Positions 5,728 to 12,758 of a stretch of 19,858 nucleotides of DNA are shown piece after piece. The DNA is taken from the NCBI GenBank assembly GCA_030592465.1, contig JAUVJB010000023.1:1-19858 (forward strand). The letters run 5' to 3'. A program made the position numbers and the translations under genes. The notes below the pieces were generated by a model. It saw only the letters and a list, made by a program, of their open reading frames with translations, was not told the origin of the DNA and did no database searches. Numbering within the stretch: the stretch's first letter is position 1; every line of letters starts with the position of its first letter. The DNA comes from Bacteroidota bacterium (GTDB lineage Bacteria; Bacteroidota; Bacteroidia; Bacteroidales; B39-G9).

Positions 5728-6918
5728 ATGGCAAAAAGAACTATAGTAACTTTACCGGGTGACGGTATCGGGAAAACCGTATTAAACGAATCGTTAAGAG
5801 TATTAGATGCTGTCGGTTTCGAAGCTGATTATGTTGAAGGCGATATAGGTTGGGAATTTTGGTGTAAAGAAGGAAATCCTTTACCTGAAAGAACACTTAA
5901 ACTTCTTGAAGAGCATAAAATTTCTCTTTTTGGTGCAATCACATCTAAACCCAAAGATGATGCAGCTTCTGAATTAATTCCCGAATTACAAAACAAAGGA
6001 TTGGTTTATTATAGCCCAATTGTGTCAATGCGTCAACATTTCAAACTTGATTCTTGTATCAGACCTTGCAAAACGTATAAAGGTAATTTATTAAATTTTG
6101 TTAGAAGAACAGCTGATGGCAGTATTGAAGAACCTCAAGTTGATGTTGTAATATTCCGTCAAAATACTGAAGGTTTATATGGCGGTGTTGAGTGGACAAA
6201 TCCTAATGATGTAGTTTACAATGCATTGAATACACATATAAAATTTCAGAAAAACTTTTCAGATGTTCCGAAAGAAGAACTTTCTATTTCAACACGAATA
6301 TTCTCAAAAAAAGCCACAAGTAAAATCTTACATGCTGCTTTTACTCATGCAAGAAAATATGGTTACAAATCAGTTACTTTGTGCGAAAAACCTAATGTTT
6401 TACGCGAGACATCAGGAATGATGTTTAAATTAGCTAAACAAATTCAGGCTGACGAATATCCTGAAATACGTTTGAAAAACACTAATATTGATGCTCAAAT
6501 GATGTGGCTCACAAAAAATCCCGAAGATTATGGTGTGCTTGTTGCCGGTAATTTATTCGGCGATATTATTTCTGATGGTTTTGCAGGTCTAATCGGTGGT
6601 TTGGGATTTGCCTGCAGTGCTAATGTTGGTGACGAAGTTGCTGTTTTTGAACCAACTCACGGTTCTGCACCAAAATATGCCGACTATCCTGTATCTATAG
6701 TTAATCCTATTGCAATGATTGCATCAGCATGTATGATGCTCGACCATATTGACGAAAAAAAGAAAGCTGACAAAATTAGAAATGCTATTGCAAAAGTTGT
6801 AGAAGAGGGTAAGGTTAAAACTTATGACATGATGAAAATGCACGGTAGTGCTGATGTTATTAATAAAGGCGCTGCTTCAACAACACAAATGACTGATGAG
6901 ATTATAGCTAATCTGTAA
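5728..6918 (+). CDS. NAD(P)-dependent isocitrate/isopropylmalate-family dehydrogenase
   Basis: Beta-decarboxylating dehydrogenase of 396 residues, most likely isocitrate dehydrogenase, making 2-oxoglutarate in the TCA cycle. The family pattern is complete: GDGIG at 11-15, substrate-binding arginines R102 (MRQ), R112 (IRP) and R144 (FRQNTEG), a catalytic Tyr/Lys pair Y151 and K221 (CEKPNVLRETSG), and metal-binding aspartates D255, D279 and D283 within NLFGDIISDGFAGLIGG. HGSAPKYAD at 321-329 is the cofactor loop. The substrate loop reads YYSPIVSMRQ, so the Ser of the E. coli enzyme is kept but the neighbouring Asn is not. Substrate and cofactor are therefore not settled by sequence alone. The start ATG 5728 gives the usual N-terminus. 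No operon partner is evident. Confidence 0.88.
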   Translation: MAKRTIVTLPGDGIGKTVLNESLRVLDAVGFEADYVEGDIGWEFWCKEGNPLPERTLKLLEEHKISLFGAITSKPKDDAASELIPELQNKGLVYYSPIVSMRQHFKLDSCIRPCKTYKGNLLNFVRRTADGSIEEPQVDVVIFRQNTEGLYGGVEWTNPNDVVYNALNTHIKFQKNFSDVPKEELSISTRIFSKKATSKILHAAFTHARKYGYKSVTLCEKPNVLRETSGMMFKLAKQIQADEYPEIRLKNTNIDAQMMWLTKNPEDYGVLVAGNLFGDIISDGFAGLIGGLGFACSANVGDEVAVFEPTHGSAPKYADYPVSIVNPIAMIASACMMLDHIDEKKKADKIRNAIAKVVEEGKVKTYDMMKMHGSADVINKGAASTTQMTDEIIANL

Positions 6919-6929
6919 TATTATTGATT

Positions 6930-6969
6930 GACCTTCCAATGTCTGAAAGACCTGTAAGTGTCGAATCAA
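6930..6969. repeat. Hairpin-forming 40-bp repeat, first copy
   Basis: This unit (CCTTCCAATGTCTGAAAGAC...) is repeated with about six or seven changes at 7016-7055. It begins 12 bp after the dehydrogenase stop, so it could contribute to transcript ends, but no T-run follows. The central CTTCCA...TGTAAG pairing is weaker here than in the second copy. Confidence 0.6.
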
Positions 6970-7015
6970 GGTTGTTGATAATATTGTCATTGATAGTCAT
7001 TTTTTGTCATTAATA

Positions 7016-7055
7016 GACCTTCCAGCGTCTGAAAGATCTGGAAGCGTCGAGTCAA
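7016..7055. repeat. Hairpin-forming 40-bp repeat, second copy
   Basis: Direct copy of 6930-6969. Here CTTCCAG and CTGGAAG form a clear stem around GCGTCTGAAAGAT. Between the copies lie three GTCAT units. The type fits small intergenic hairpin repeats common in Bacteroidota genomes; the family name is unknown to me. Confidence 0.6.
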
Positions 7056-7096
7056 AATGACCACAAAAAAAATATATATATTAAGATTATAAAAAC

Positions 7097-7648
7097 ATGA
7101 TTGAAAAAGTAAAACAACTCTGGCCTGAACTAGAATGGATAAAAAATGAAGACTTAAGAGAAAAAACAGCAAAGACCTGGCAAATTGCTCTTGAGAGAAG
7201 TGTTTTAGATGCTGAGGATTTAAAAAAAATTCCTTTTACACTTTTATGTGGACCCGATTTAAAAGTAAGTTTTATGGATCATAAACGTGCTGTTGTCCAT
7301 ATTGCAAAACAAAGCGGTGAAAAAATGAACGAATTTTTTAAAGACGAACTTCCTGTTAATATGGATGTTTTGATTGCCGGTGCTATTTTATGCGATGTTG
7401 GCAAACTTTTAGAGTATGTTTTAGACGAAAACGGGAAAGTAATACAAGGAACTTACGGAAAATATTTAAGACATCCCTTTTCAGGCGTTTCTCTATCTGA
7501 AGAATGCGGTGTTCCTGCTGAAGTTTGCCATATTATTGCAACTCATGCAGGCGAAGGAAATATGGTTAAAAGAACTACTGAGGCTTACATTGTTCATCAT
7601 GCTGATTTTATGACTTTTCTTCCTTTTAAAGAGAGATTGAAGGTTTGA
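7097..7648 (+). CDS. HD-domain phosphohydrolase-like protein with Cys-Asp in place of His-Asp
   Basis: HD-superfamily protein of 183 residues; substrate unknown. The expected H...HD...D pattern is seen as H62 (MDHKRAVVH), the central doublet at 99-100, then H126 (RHPFSGV), H145/H150 (HIIATH) and H167-H168-D170 (VHHADF). The central doublet reads ILCDVGK, where most HD enzymes have LLHDIGK; codon TGC gives C99. The remaining pattern is intact, so either this subfamily has a different metal arrangement or this copy has altered activity. The start ATG 7097 gives the family N-terminus. The gene lies between the hairpin repeats and recR and shows no operon partner. Confidence 0.78.
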   Translation: MIEKVKQLWPELEWIKNEDLREKTAKTWQIALERSVLDAEDLKKIPFTLLCGPDLKVSFMDHKRAVVHIAKQSGEKMNEFFKDELPVNMDVLIAGAILCDVGKLLEYVLDENGKVIQGTYGKYLRHPFSGVSLSEECGVPAEVCHIIATHAGEGNMVKRTTEAYIVHHADFMTFLPFKERLKV

Positions 7649-7680
7649 ATTTTCAGGTTTAAAGTTAATACTATAAATGT

Positions 7681-7697
7681 TGAGACTACTCCGAAAA
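7681..7697. repeat. Solo end of the TGAGTCC/GAGACT hairpin repeat family
   Basis: TGAGACTACTCCGAAAA matches in reverse complement the right end of the element at 11489-11636 (TTTTCGGAGTAGTCTC) over 16 bases, then TTTTCG follows after a 5-nt loop. This may be a copy whose interior is deleted. Confidence 0.5.
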
Positions 7698-7707
7698 GTA
7701 TGTTTTC

Positions 7708-7765
7708 GTCATTGAATTGTCATTAAACAAATGAATGACAGCAAAACGAATGACAAATGACAATT
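7708..7765. repeat. GTCATT/AATGAC repeat cluster
   Basis: Two forward GTCATT (7708, 7719) and three reverse AATGAC (7734, 7749, 7756) lie in 58 bp. The outer AATTGTCATT (7715-7724) and AATGACAATT (7756-7765) are exact inverted repeats. It fills the space between the HD gene and the end of recR. A similar cluster lies at 17218-17288. Confidence 0.5.
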
Positions 7766-7832
7766 AATATTGTGCAAAATATAACCACGGCTCGGATGAG
7801 CTCGCCGAAGTGCAAAGTATAATAATCAATAA

Positions 7833-8459
7833 TCAATTACTTAAAGATGTTTCAAAAGGAGTTCTGTTAACAATTGAACGTCCTAATGTAAGTTCGTCGG
7901 TATATTCCAGCTCATCACCTATTGATACACCACGAGCAATAGTTGACATAATTACATCGTATTTACTTAATTTTTTATACAGAAAAAAGTTCGTTATATC
8001 GCCTTCCATTGTTGTGCTCAATGCAAAAATTATTTCTTTAACATCGCCTTTGGTAACATTTTCTTCTAAAAGGTCAATTTTTAAATCATTAGGACCAATT
8101 CCGTCCATAGGTGAAATAATTCCACCTAACACATGATAAATGCCATTATACTGATGAGTATTTTCAATAGCAATAACATCTTTAATACTCTCAACAACAC
8201 AAATTATTGAATGATTGCGTGAGGGATTGGCACAAATTTCACATATATCATTATCAGAAATATTATTGCAAATCTTACAATGTTTCACTTCATTTCTTAA
8301 TTTAATTATTGATTCGCCAAATAAATTCACTTCTTCAACATCTTGCCTTAATAAATGCAACACCAGACGCAAAGCTGTTTTACGACCAATGCCGGGTAAT
8401 TTTGCAAATTCGTTTACTGCACTTTCTAACAATTTTGACGGGAACTTATTAATGTCCAT
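7833..8459 (-). CDS. recR: Recombination mediator RecR
   Basis: RecR works with RecO and RecF to load RecA on single-stranded gaps. The 208-residue product has the standard order: a helix-hairpin-helix with LPGIGRKTALRL at 21-32, a four-cysteine zinc finger (C61, C64, C73, C76; CKIC...CEIC), then a TOPRIM domain with E90/D94 (CVVESIKD) and STTMEGD, and the C-terminal region GRSIVNRTPFE. It is full length with no missing residues. The gene is on the minus strand, divergent from the symporter at 8593, and convergent with the HD gene. Confidence 0.95.
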   Translation of the reverse strand: MDINKFPSKLLESAVNEFAKLPGIGRKTALRLVLHLLRQDVEEVNLFGESIIKLRNEVKHCKICNNISDNDICEICANPSRNHSIICVVESIKDVIAIENTHQYNGIYHVLGGIISPMDGIGPNDLKIDLLEENVTKGDVKEIIFALSTTMEGDITNFFLYKKLSKYDVIMSTIARGVSIGDELEYTDELTLGRSIVNRTPFETSLSN

Positions 8460-8537
8460 ATATTTATATGCTTTAATTTTATATCATTTTCAGTATTTAT
8501 TTAGTGCATAAAATTAATAAAAAAATTAACATTATCT

Positions 8538-8567
8538 TTTGTTTATCAAATGTTAAAATTAGTTTTA
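8538..8567 (+). promoter_or_regulatory. Candidate promoter for the symporter gene
   Basis: TTTG (8538-8541), 18 bp, then TAGTTTTA (8560-8567) resembles TTTG/TAnnTTTG with the last G changed. It ends 25 nt before the ATG. Weak match in a very AT-rich stretch. Confidence 0.28.
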
Positions 8568-8592
8568 CACTTTTAAAAATTATCATACAATT

Positions 8593-10053
8593 ATGTCGCC
8601 AACAATAATATTAATAACAATAATAATATACTTTGCACTTTTATTTCTCATCTCATATTTTACGGGTAAAAATGCCAATAATGATACATTTTTTATAGGA
8701 AATAAGAAATCACCTTGGTTTGTTGTATCGTTTGGCATGATAGGTGCATCATTGTCCGGAGTTACATTTATTTCGGTTCCGGGTTGGGTTGGCACAAGCG
8801 ATTTTTCTTATTTACAGATGGTTTTAGGATATTTGCTGGGATACTTCTTTATTGCAAAAGTCTTATTACCAATCTATTATAATCTTAACTTAACATCAAT
8901 ATATACTTATCTCGAAAAACGCTTCGGATATTATTCTTATAAAACAGGAGCTTCATTTTTCCTGTTATCAAGGTCTATAGGTGCGGCTTTTCGTTTATTT
9001 ATTGTCGCTAATGTTATACAACTTACCGTTTTTGAGCATTGGCATATTCCTTTTGTTGTTACGGTAGTGATAACAATAATGCTAATTTGGCTCTATACTT
9101 TTAAAGGCGGCATAAAAACAATTGTTTGGACAGACACGTTACAAACACTGTTTATGCTTCTATCAGTCGGGTTCGCTATTTATTATATTTCAAGCAGTTT
9201 AAATTTTAATTTTCATCAAATGGTTAGTGCTGTTGCTGACAGTAAGCTTTCAAAAATCTGGTTTTTTGATGATTGGCATGATAAACGTAATTTTTTTAAA
9301 CAATTTTTTAGTGGTGCATTTATTACAATTGTAATGACAGGATTAGATCAAGACATGATGCAGAAAAATTTAAGCTGTCGCAATTTAAAAGATGCACAAA
9401 AAAATATGTATTGGTATGGAGCGGCCTTTCTGCCTGCAAATATTTTATTCATGTCGCTTGGAGTATTACTCTATATTTTTGCTTCTAAAAACAGCATTGC
9501 TATTCCTGCTCACACCGACGATTTATTCCCCATAATTGCCACTAATGGTTTATTAAATCCTATTGTAAGCATATTTTTTATTTTAGGATTAATTGCTGCT
9601 GCTTATTCAAGTGCAGATTCTGCCTTAACAGCTTTAACAACATCTTTTACAATTGATATTCTTGATATTAGAAAAAAATATAAAGACGAACTCGTTAGAA
9701 AAAAAATTCGTAAACATGTACATATTGCAGTTTCAATTTTTCTCGCTATTTTAATTATTTCTTTCAAAGCCATTAATAATCAAAGTGTTATAAGTGCAAT
9801 TTTTACTGTTGCCGGTTATACCTACGGACCACTTCTTGGTATGTATGCTTTTGGTTTATTTACTAATTATAATTTAAAAGATAAGCTTGTTCCTTATATT
9901 GCGATTTCTTCACCTATCATTTGTTTAATCATTAATCATTTTTCCGAATTATGGTTTAACGGTTATCAATTTGGTTTCGAATTACTTATGATGAATGGAT
10001 TAATTACTTTTACAGGATTATTTTTAATTAAGAAGAAAAAAAAACATCACTAA
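8593..10053 (+). CDS. Sodium:solute symporter (SSS family)
   Basis: Inner-membrane transporter of 486 residues, LeuT-like fold, about 13 membrane segments judged from alternating hydrophobic stretches. Family signatures are GASLSGVTFISVPGW near residue 52-66, the GGIKTIVWTDTLQ motif near 170-185, and YSSADSALTALTTSF around 335, whose serines correspond to the Na2 sodium site. The solute cannot be told from sequence. The gene ends in a run of lysines and HH, and its stop codon is the first triplet of the MITE at 10050-10203, so the MITE may have changed the original C-terminus. The start ATG 8593 lies directly before the first hydrophobic helix. Confidence 0.9.
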   Translation: MSPTIILITIIIYFALLFLISYFTGKNANNDTFFIGNKKSPWFVVSFGMIGASLSGVTFISVPGWVGTSDFSYLQMVLGYLLGYFFIAKVLLPIYYNLNLTSIYTYLEKRFGYYSYKTGASFFLLSRSIGAAFRLFIVANVIQLTVFEHWHIPFVVTVVITIMLIWLYTFKGGIKTIVWTDTLQTLFMLLSVGFAIYYISSSLNFNFHQMVSAVADSKLSKIWFFDDWHDKRNFFKQFFSGAFITIVMTGLDQDMMQKNLSCRNLKDAQKNMYWYGAAFLPANILFMSLGVLLYIFASKNSIAIPAHTDDLFPIIATNGLLNPIVSIFFILGLIAAAYSSADSALTALTTSFTIDILDIRKKYKDELVRKKIRKHVHIAVSIFLAILIISFKAINNQSVISAIFTVAGYTYGPLLGMYAFGLFTNYNLKDKLVPYIAISSPIICLIINHFSELWFNGYQFGFELLMMNGLITFTGLFLIKKKKKHH

Positions 10054-10203
10054 TTAGTGTCCATCCGTAAAGTCAGATTCAAACAATTTGAGATTTATGA
10101 TTTAAGAATTCAGATTTAATATTGTATTGATTATTAGTTGATTGGGCAATAAATCTTAAATAATAACATAAAAACATCAACTTTACGGATGGACGCTAAT
10201 TAG
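10050..10203. mobile_element. MITE-like element with 23-bp terminal inverted repeats
   Basis: Bases 10051-10073 and 10180-10202 are inverted repeats at 22 of 23 positions (core GTCCATCCGTAAAGT). Both ends are bounded by CTAATTAG (10050-10057 and 10196-10203), itself palindromic. The 106-bp interior is AT-rich with no open frame. This is the structure of a non-autonomous transposable element. The parent insertion sequence is not in the window. Its left end supplies the TAA stop of the symporter gene. Confidence 0.75.
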
Positions 10204-10304
10204 TATCTGCACAAATACTATGTAACGTGTACTGATGAAATTACTAAATTGTTTTGTTATATTGTTAGGCTTTATTATGATACGTAATATAAACTCAGCA
10301 ATAT

Positions 10305-10355
10305 TTTGTAAAAATATAATAATTGTATATCTTTGATACTATCATATGATAGTAT
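10305..10355 (+). promoter_or_regulatory. Promoter with a perfect 20-bp palindromic operator for the second Fic gene
   Basis: TTTG (10305-10308), 19 bp, then TATCTTTG (10328-10335) matches the Bacteroidota promoter fully. Immediately downstream, ATACTATCATATGATAGTAT (10336-10355) is a perfect palindrome covering the expected start of transcription. The ATG at 10369 follows 13 bp later. A repressor dimer bound here would block initiation; the Fic protein's C-terminal winged-helix-like domain is a candidate. Confidence 0.68.
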
Positions 10356-10368
10356 TAAATACAAGGCA

Positions 10369-11328
10369 ATGAAACCGCCATATCAAATAACAGGAAAAAT
10401 TCTTTTACTCGTAGCTTCGATTTCAGAGAAGATTGGAGAAGTGAATTCAGCACATTTACACAAACCACCTACAGAATTAAGGAAAAGAAATCGTATAAAA
10501 ACAATTCACTCGTCATTAGAAATTGAAGGAAATACTTTAACAATTGAACAAATTACAGCAATTATTGATAATAAGCGAGTTATTGGTTCTAAAAAAGATA
10601 TACTTGAAGCTAAAAATGCAATTGCAGTTTATAAATTTATTAACAAATTAGACCCATTTAGTTTTAGCTCGTTTTGTAAAGCTCATTCAATCTTAATGGA
10701 TGGACTTATAGAATATCCGGGAAAACTGAGAGGTAAATCAGTTGGCATTGTAAAAGGTTCAAAAATTGCACACATCGCACCTCAAAGTGAAATGTTAAAA
10801 CCACTAATGACAGATTTGTTTAATTATCTAAAAACAGACGATGATTTGTTGTTAATCAAAAGCTGTGTTTTTCATTACGAATTAAAATTCATACATCCTT
10901 TTCTTGATGGAAATGGAAGAATGGGTAGACTATGGCAAACATTATTACTAATGCACAAGTATCCTGTTTTTGAATTCTTGCCAATTGAAACCGTAATAAA
11001 AAAGCGACAAGAAAAATATTACGAGGCTATAGGCGAGTCAGATAATACGGGTAAATCTACACTGTTCATCGAATTTATGCTTGAAGTGATTAAGGAGGCA
11101 CTTGAAGATTTGTTAAGTATCCAAAATGTGACATTGACAAAATCGGATAGAATAAATCTTTATAAAACGATTATTGAAAATAATTACTTTACACGAAAGG
11201 AATACCTTAGATATTTTAAAGAGATTTCAGGAGCAACAGCAAGTAGAGATTTGAAATTTGCAGTAGAAAATGGATTAATACAAAAAAATGGTGACAAAAA
11301 CACCACTAAATATAAATTTTCGGAATAG
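10369..11328 (+). CDS. Fic-domain protein with intact active site and C-terminal winged-helix-like domain
   Basis: Predicted protein AMPylase or related transferase of 319 residues. Order: an N-terminal Fic_N-like region, the inhibitory motif S49-xxx-E53-G54 (SSLEIEGN), and the active site HPFLDGNGRMGR at 176-187 with catalytic H176 present. The flap region is around GKSVGIVKGSKIAHIAPQ. Residues about 250-319 form a helical segment with a basic end (YFTRKEYLRYFKEISGATASRDL then NTTKYKF) like a winged helix. I chose ATG 10369. An in-frame TTG at 10333 would place the start inside the promoter's -7 element, so it is unlikely. The layout resembles Fic proteins of Bacteroides with a C-terminal DNA-binding domain. 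It differs from the first Fic protein in domain order and in having the catalytic His. Confidence 0.88.
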   Translation: MKPPYQITGKILLLVASISEKIGEVNSAHLHKPPTELRKRNRIKTIHSSLEIEGNTLTIEQITAIIDNKRVIGSKKDILEAKNAIAVYKFINKLDPFSFSSFCKAHSILMDGLIEYPGKLRGKSVGIVKGSKIAHIAPQSEMLKPLMTDLFNYLKTDDDLLLIKSCVFHYELKFIHPFLDGNGRMGRLWQTLLLMHKYPVFEFLPIETVIKKRQEKYYEAIGESDNTGKSTLFIEFMLEVIKEALEDLLSIQNVTLTKSDRINLYKTIIENNYFTRKEYLRYFKEISGATASRDLKFAVENGLIQKNGDKNTTKYKFSE

Positions 11329-11338
11329 AAATAACAAA

Positions 11339-11469
11339 GTCTAACATGCAATATAAAAAATTGAACAGAAAGTGGTGAATATGAACGAATTAACATTAAA
11401 TATACGGTGTGATAAATTGAAAGATTGGTGTTTAAAAATGCCCGACTTTTTATATTGCTACCGTTAAAT
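11339..11469 (+). repeat. attC-like recombination site, copy 3 (end of second Fic cassette)
   Basis: Left box GTCTAAC (11339-11345) and right box GTTAAAT (11463-11469) fit RYYYAAC and GTTRRRY at every position. Arms GCAATATAAAAA (from 11348) and TTTTTATATTGC (to 11459) pair exactly. Unequal spacers of 2 and 4 nt lie between box and arm. A central block of about 50 bp is identical to copy 2, 9 kb away. The site starts 10 bp after the Fic stop. Confidence 0.75.
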
Positions 11470-11488
11470 GGTTAAATTGTTCTATTGT

Positions 11489-11636
11489 TGAGTCCGCTCC
11501 AAAAAGCTGCTAAGCGATTAATCCGTCAGCTGATGGACTAAAAAGGTATAAATCTATACGTCAGTCCCGAAGCATCGGGATTACAAAACCGCTAATCGGA
11601 TAGAAATTAATAATATTTGTTTTCGGAGTAGTCTCT
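11489..11636. repeat. Dispersed hairpin repeat, TGAGTCC family, copy 1
   Basis: Its ends TGAGTCCGCTCC (11489-11500) and CGGAGTAGTCTC (11624-11635) are partly complementary. Inside are GCTGCTAAGCGATTAATCCG and AACCGCTAATCGG, shared in order with 16415-16550. It also contains nested hairpins TCCGTCAGCTGATGGA and CCCGAAGCATCGGG. It has no open frame. It fills the space between the cassette end and the 3' end of the methyltransferase gene. Confidence 0.62.
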
Positions 11637-11669
11637 TAATTTGTTTATTGGAGTTTTTCTAAACTTAAT

Positions 11670-12416
11670 TTATCTGTCTTTTTGTGGATGAACCATAGGT
11701 ACAAACCTGACCGGAATAATTTTTTCTTCTTTAATGCCATTTTCATGTTTAGTAATCAATATCAAATCTTGCCAATATTTACCAACAGGTACTATCATTT
11801 TACCTCCGGTTATTAATTGTTTTATCAATTCTTCCGGGATTTTTTCAGGTGCTGCGGTAATTATTATGCAATCAAAAGGAGAATGTTCAGGCCATCCTTT
11901 ATATCCGTCTCCCCATTTAACAACAACATTGTTGTATCCTAATTGCTTTAATTTAAGTTTTGAACTATTGGCAAGAGATTTTACTATTTCAATGGAATAA
12001 CAACTGTCAGCTAACTGTGAAAGAATAGCTGCCTGATAACCAGAACCTGTTCCTACTTCCAATATTTTTTCATTACCTTCCAATTCTAACAATTCAGTCA
12101 TTAAAGCTACTATATATGGTTGTGAAATAGTTTGTCCTTCTCCAATAGGTAACGGATTGTCAGAATAGGCATATTGCTCCAGTTCTTTTGGAACGAATAG
12201 GTGCCTTGGCGTATTTTTCATTACTTCAATAAGCTTAGCATCTTTTATACCTCTAGAAATTATCTGGTTTTTCACCATATTTTCCGCTGCCTCTCTCCAC
12301 CACTCTTCAACTTTACTTTGATTTATATTGTTTGTTGTTTGCTGCCCGACTTGTAAACAACAAAGGGAGATAGAAATTAAACTAATGAATATAAAAAGTG
12401 TTAAATTATTAAACAT
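11670..12416 (-). CDS. pcm: Exported protein-L-isoaspartate O-methyltransferase
   Basis: Uses S-adenosylmethionine to methylate isoaspartyl residues in aged proteins, starting their repair. The 248-residue product contains the whole enzyme: MVKNQIISRGIKDAKLIEVM, PRHLFVP, then GEGQTISQPYIVALM with the family's TISQP, and SAM motif I LEVGTGSGYQAA at about 119-130, followed by SIEIV and ITAAPEKIP. Ahead of this is a 20-residue hydrophobic segment ending ISLCC, then a polar linker, which looks like a signal peptide. Typical cytosolic PIMT starts near MVKNQI (residue 47). The extended N-terminus is conserved-looking coding sequence, so export is favoured. SAM is not expected in the periplasm, which makes the location puzzling. 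The gene stands alone on the minus strand. Confidence 0.88.
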   Translation of the reverse strand: MFNNLTLFIFISLISISLCCLQVGQQTTNNINQSKVEEWWREAAENMVKNQIISRGIKDAKLIEVMKNTPRHLFVPKELEQYAYSDNPLPIGEGQTISQPYIVALMTELLELEGNEKILEVGTGSGYQAAILSQLADSCYSIEIVKSLANSSKLKLKQLGYNNVVVKWGDGYKGWPEHSPFDCIIITAAPEKIPEELIKQLITGGKMIVPVGKYWQDLILITKHENGIKEEKIIPVRFVPMVHPQKDR

Positions 12417-12758
12417 TTTCTTTAAAGCTATTTATACAAATATAAGTTAATCTTCTTTAAAAATAAATATAATTCACGGAATAACCAAATCGGATGGTGT
12501 CAGATACGCATAAAATCATCTCAATTTATTAAACCCAACAATTCATATATCGGGATTATCCGCCACCTGCCGGAAAGCGATTGTTCACTACGTTCCAATT
12601 ACTCAACTTATGTAAAATATAAATTTTGACACAACTCACTATAAACCAGAAATATAGAAAATATCTTAAACAAATAAAATATTTTCTGTTTTTAACTAAA
12701 AATAAAAAAAAAAGTCAATAAATTTGCAGCAGATTTTACTACTTAAAAATATTTAATT
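12417..12758. other. Divergent intergenic region between pcm and the YitT-type gene
   Basis: 342 bp with no convincing open frame. TAAATTTG at 12719-12726 is a good -7 element for the plus-strand gene, 32 nt before its ATG, without a clear -33. AGAAAATAT (12656-12664) and ATATTTTCT (12679-12687) are inverted copies upstream of it. ATCCGCCACCTGCCGGA near 12559 is a degenerate member of the TCCGCC palindrome seen at the window end. No promoter is evident for pcm. Confidence 0.4.

Larger units (their letters stand above)
10265..11463 (+). mobile_element. Solitary integron-type gene cassette with a Fic gene
   Basis: The left boundary is inferred from GTTAGGC (10264-10270), a full match to the GTTRRRY core-site consensus. 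The right boundary is GTTAAAT (11463-11469), also a full match. Bases 10264-10277 are the reverse complement of 11332-11345 at 12 of 14 positions, as expected for a cassette that closes on its own attC. It carries its own promoter, one gene and one attC-like site. It lies about 7 kb from the other cassettes, and the sequence after it (11463-11487) matches an intergenic repeat at 15104-15128, so that sequence is probably the old target. Confidence 0.65.

Noticed and set aside
10333..10368. Extended start (TTG at 10333) for the second Fic protein.
   Set aside because: It would begin inside the -7 promoter element and translate the palindromic operator; ATG 10369 gives the usual Fic N-terminus.
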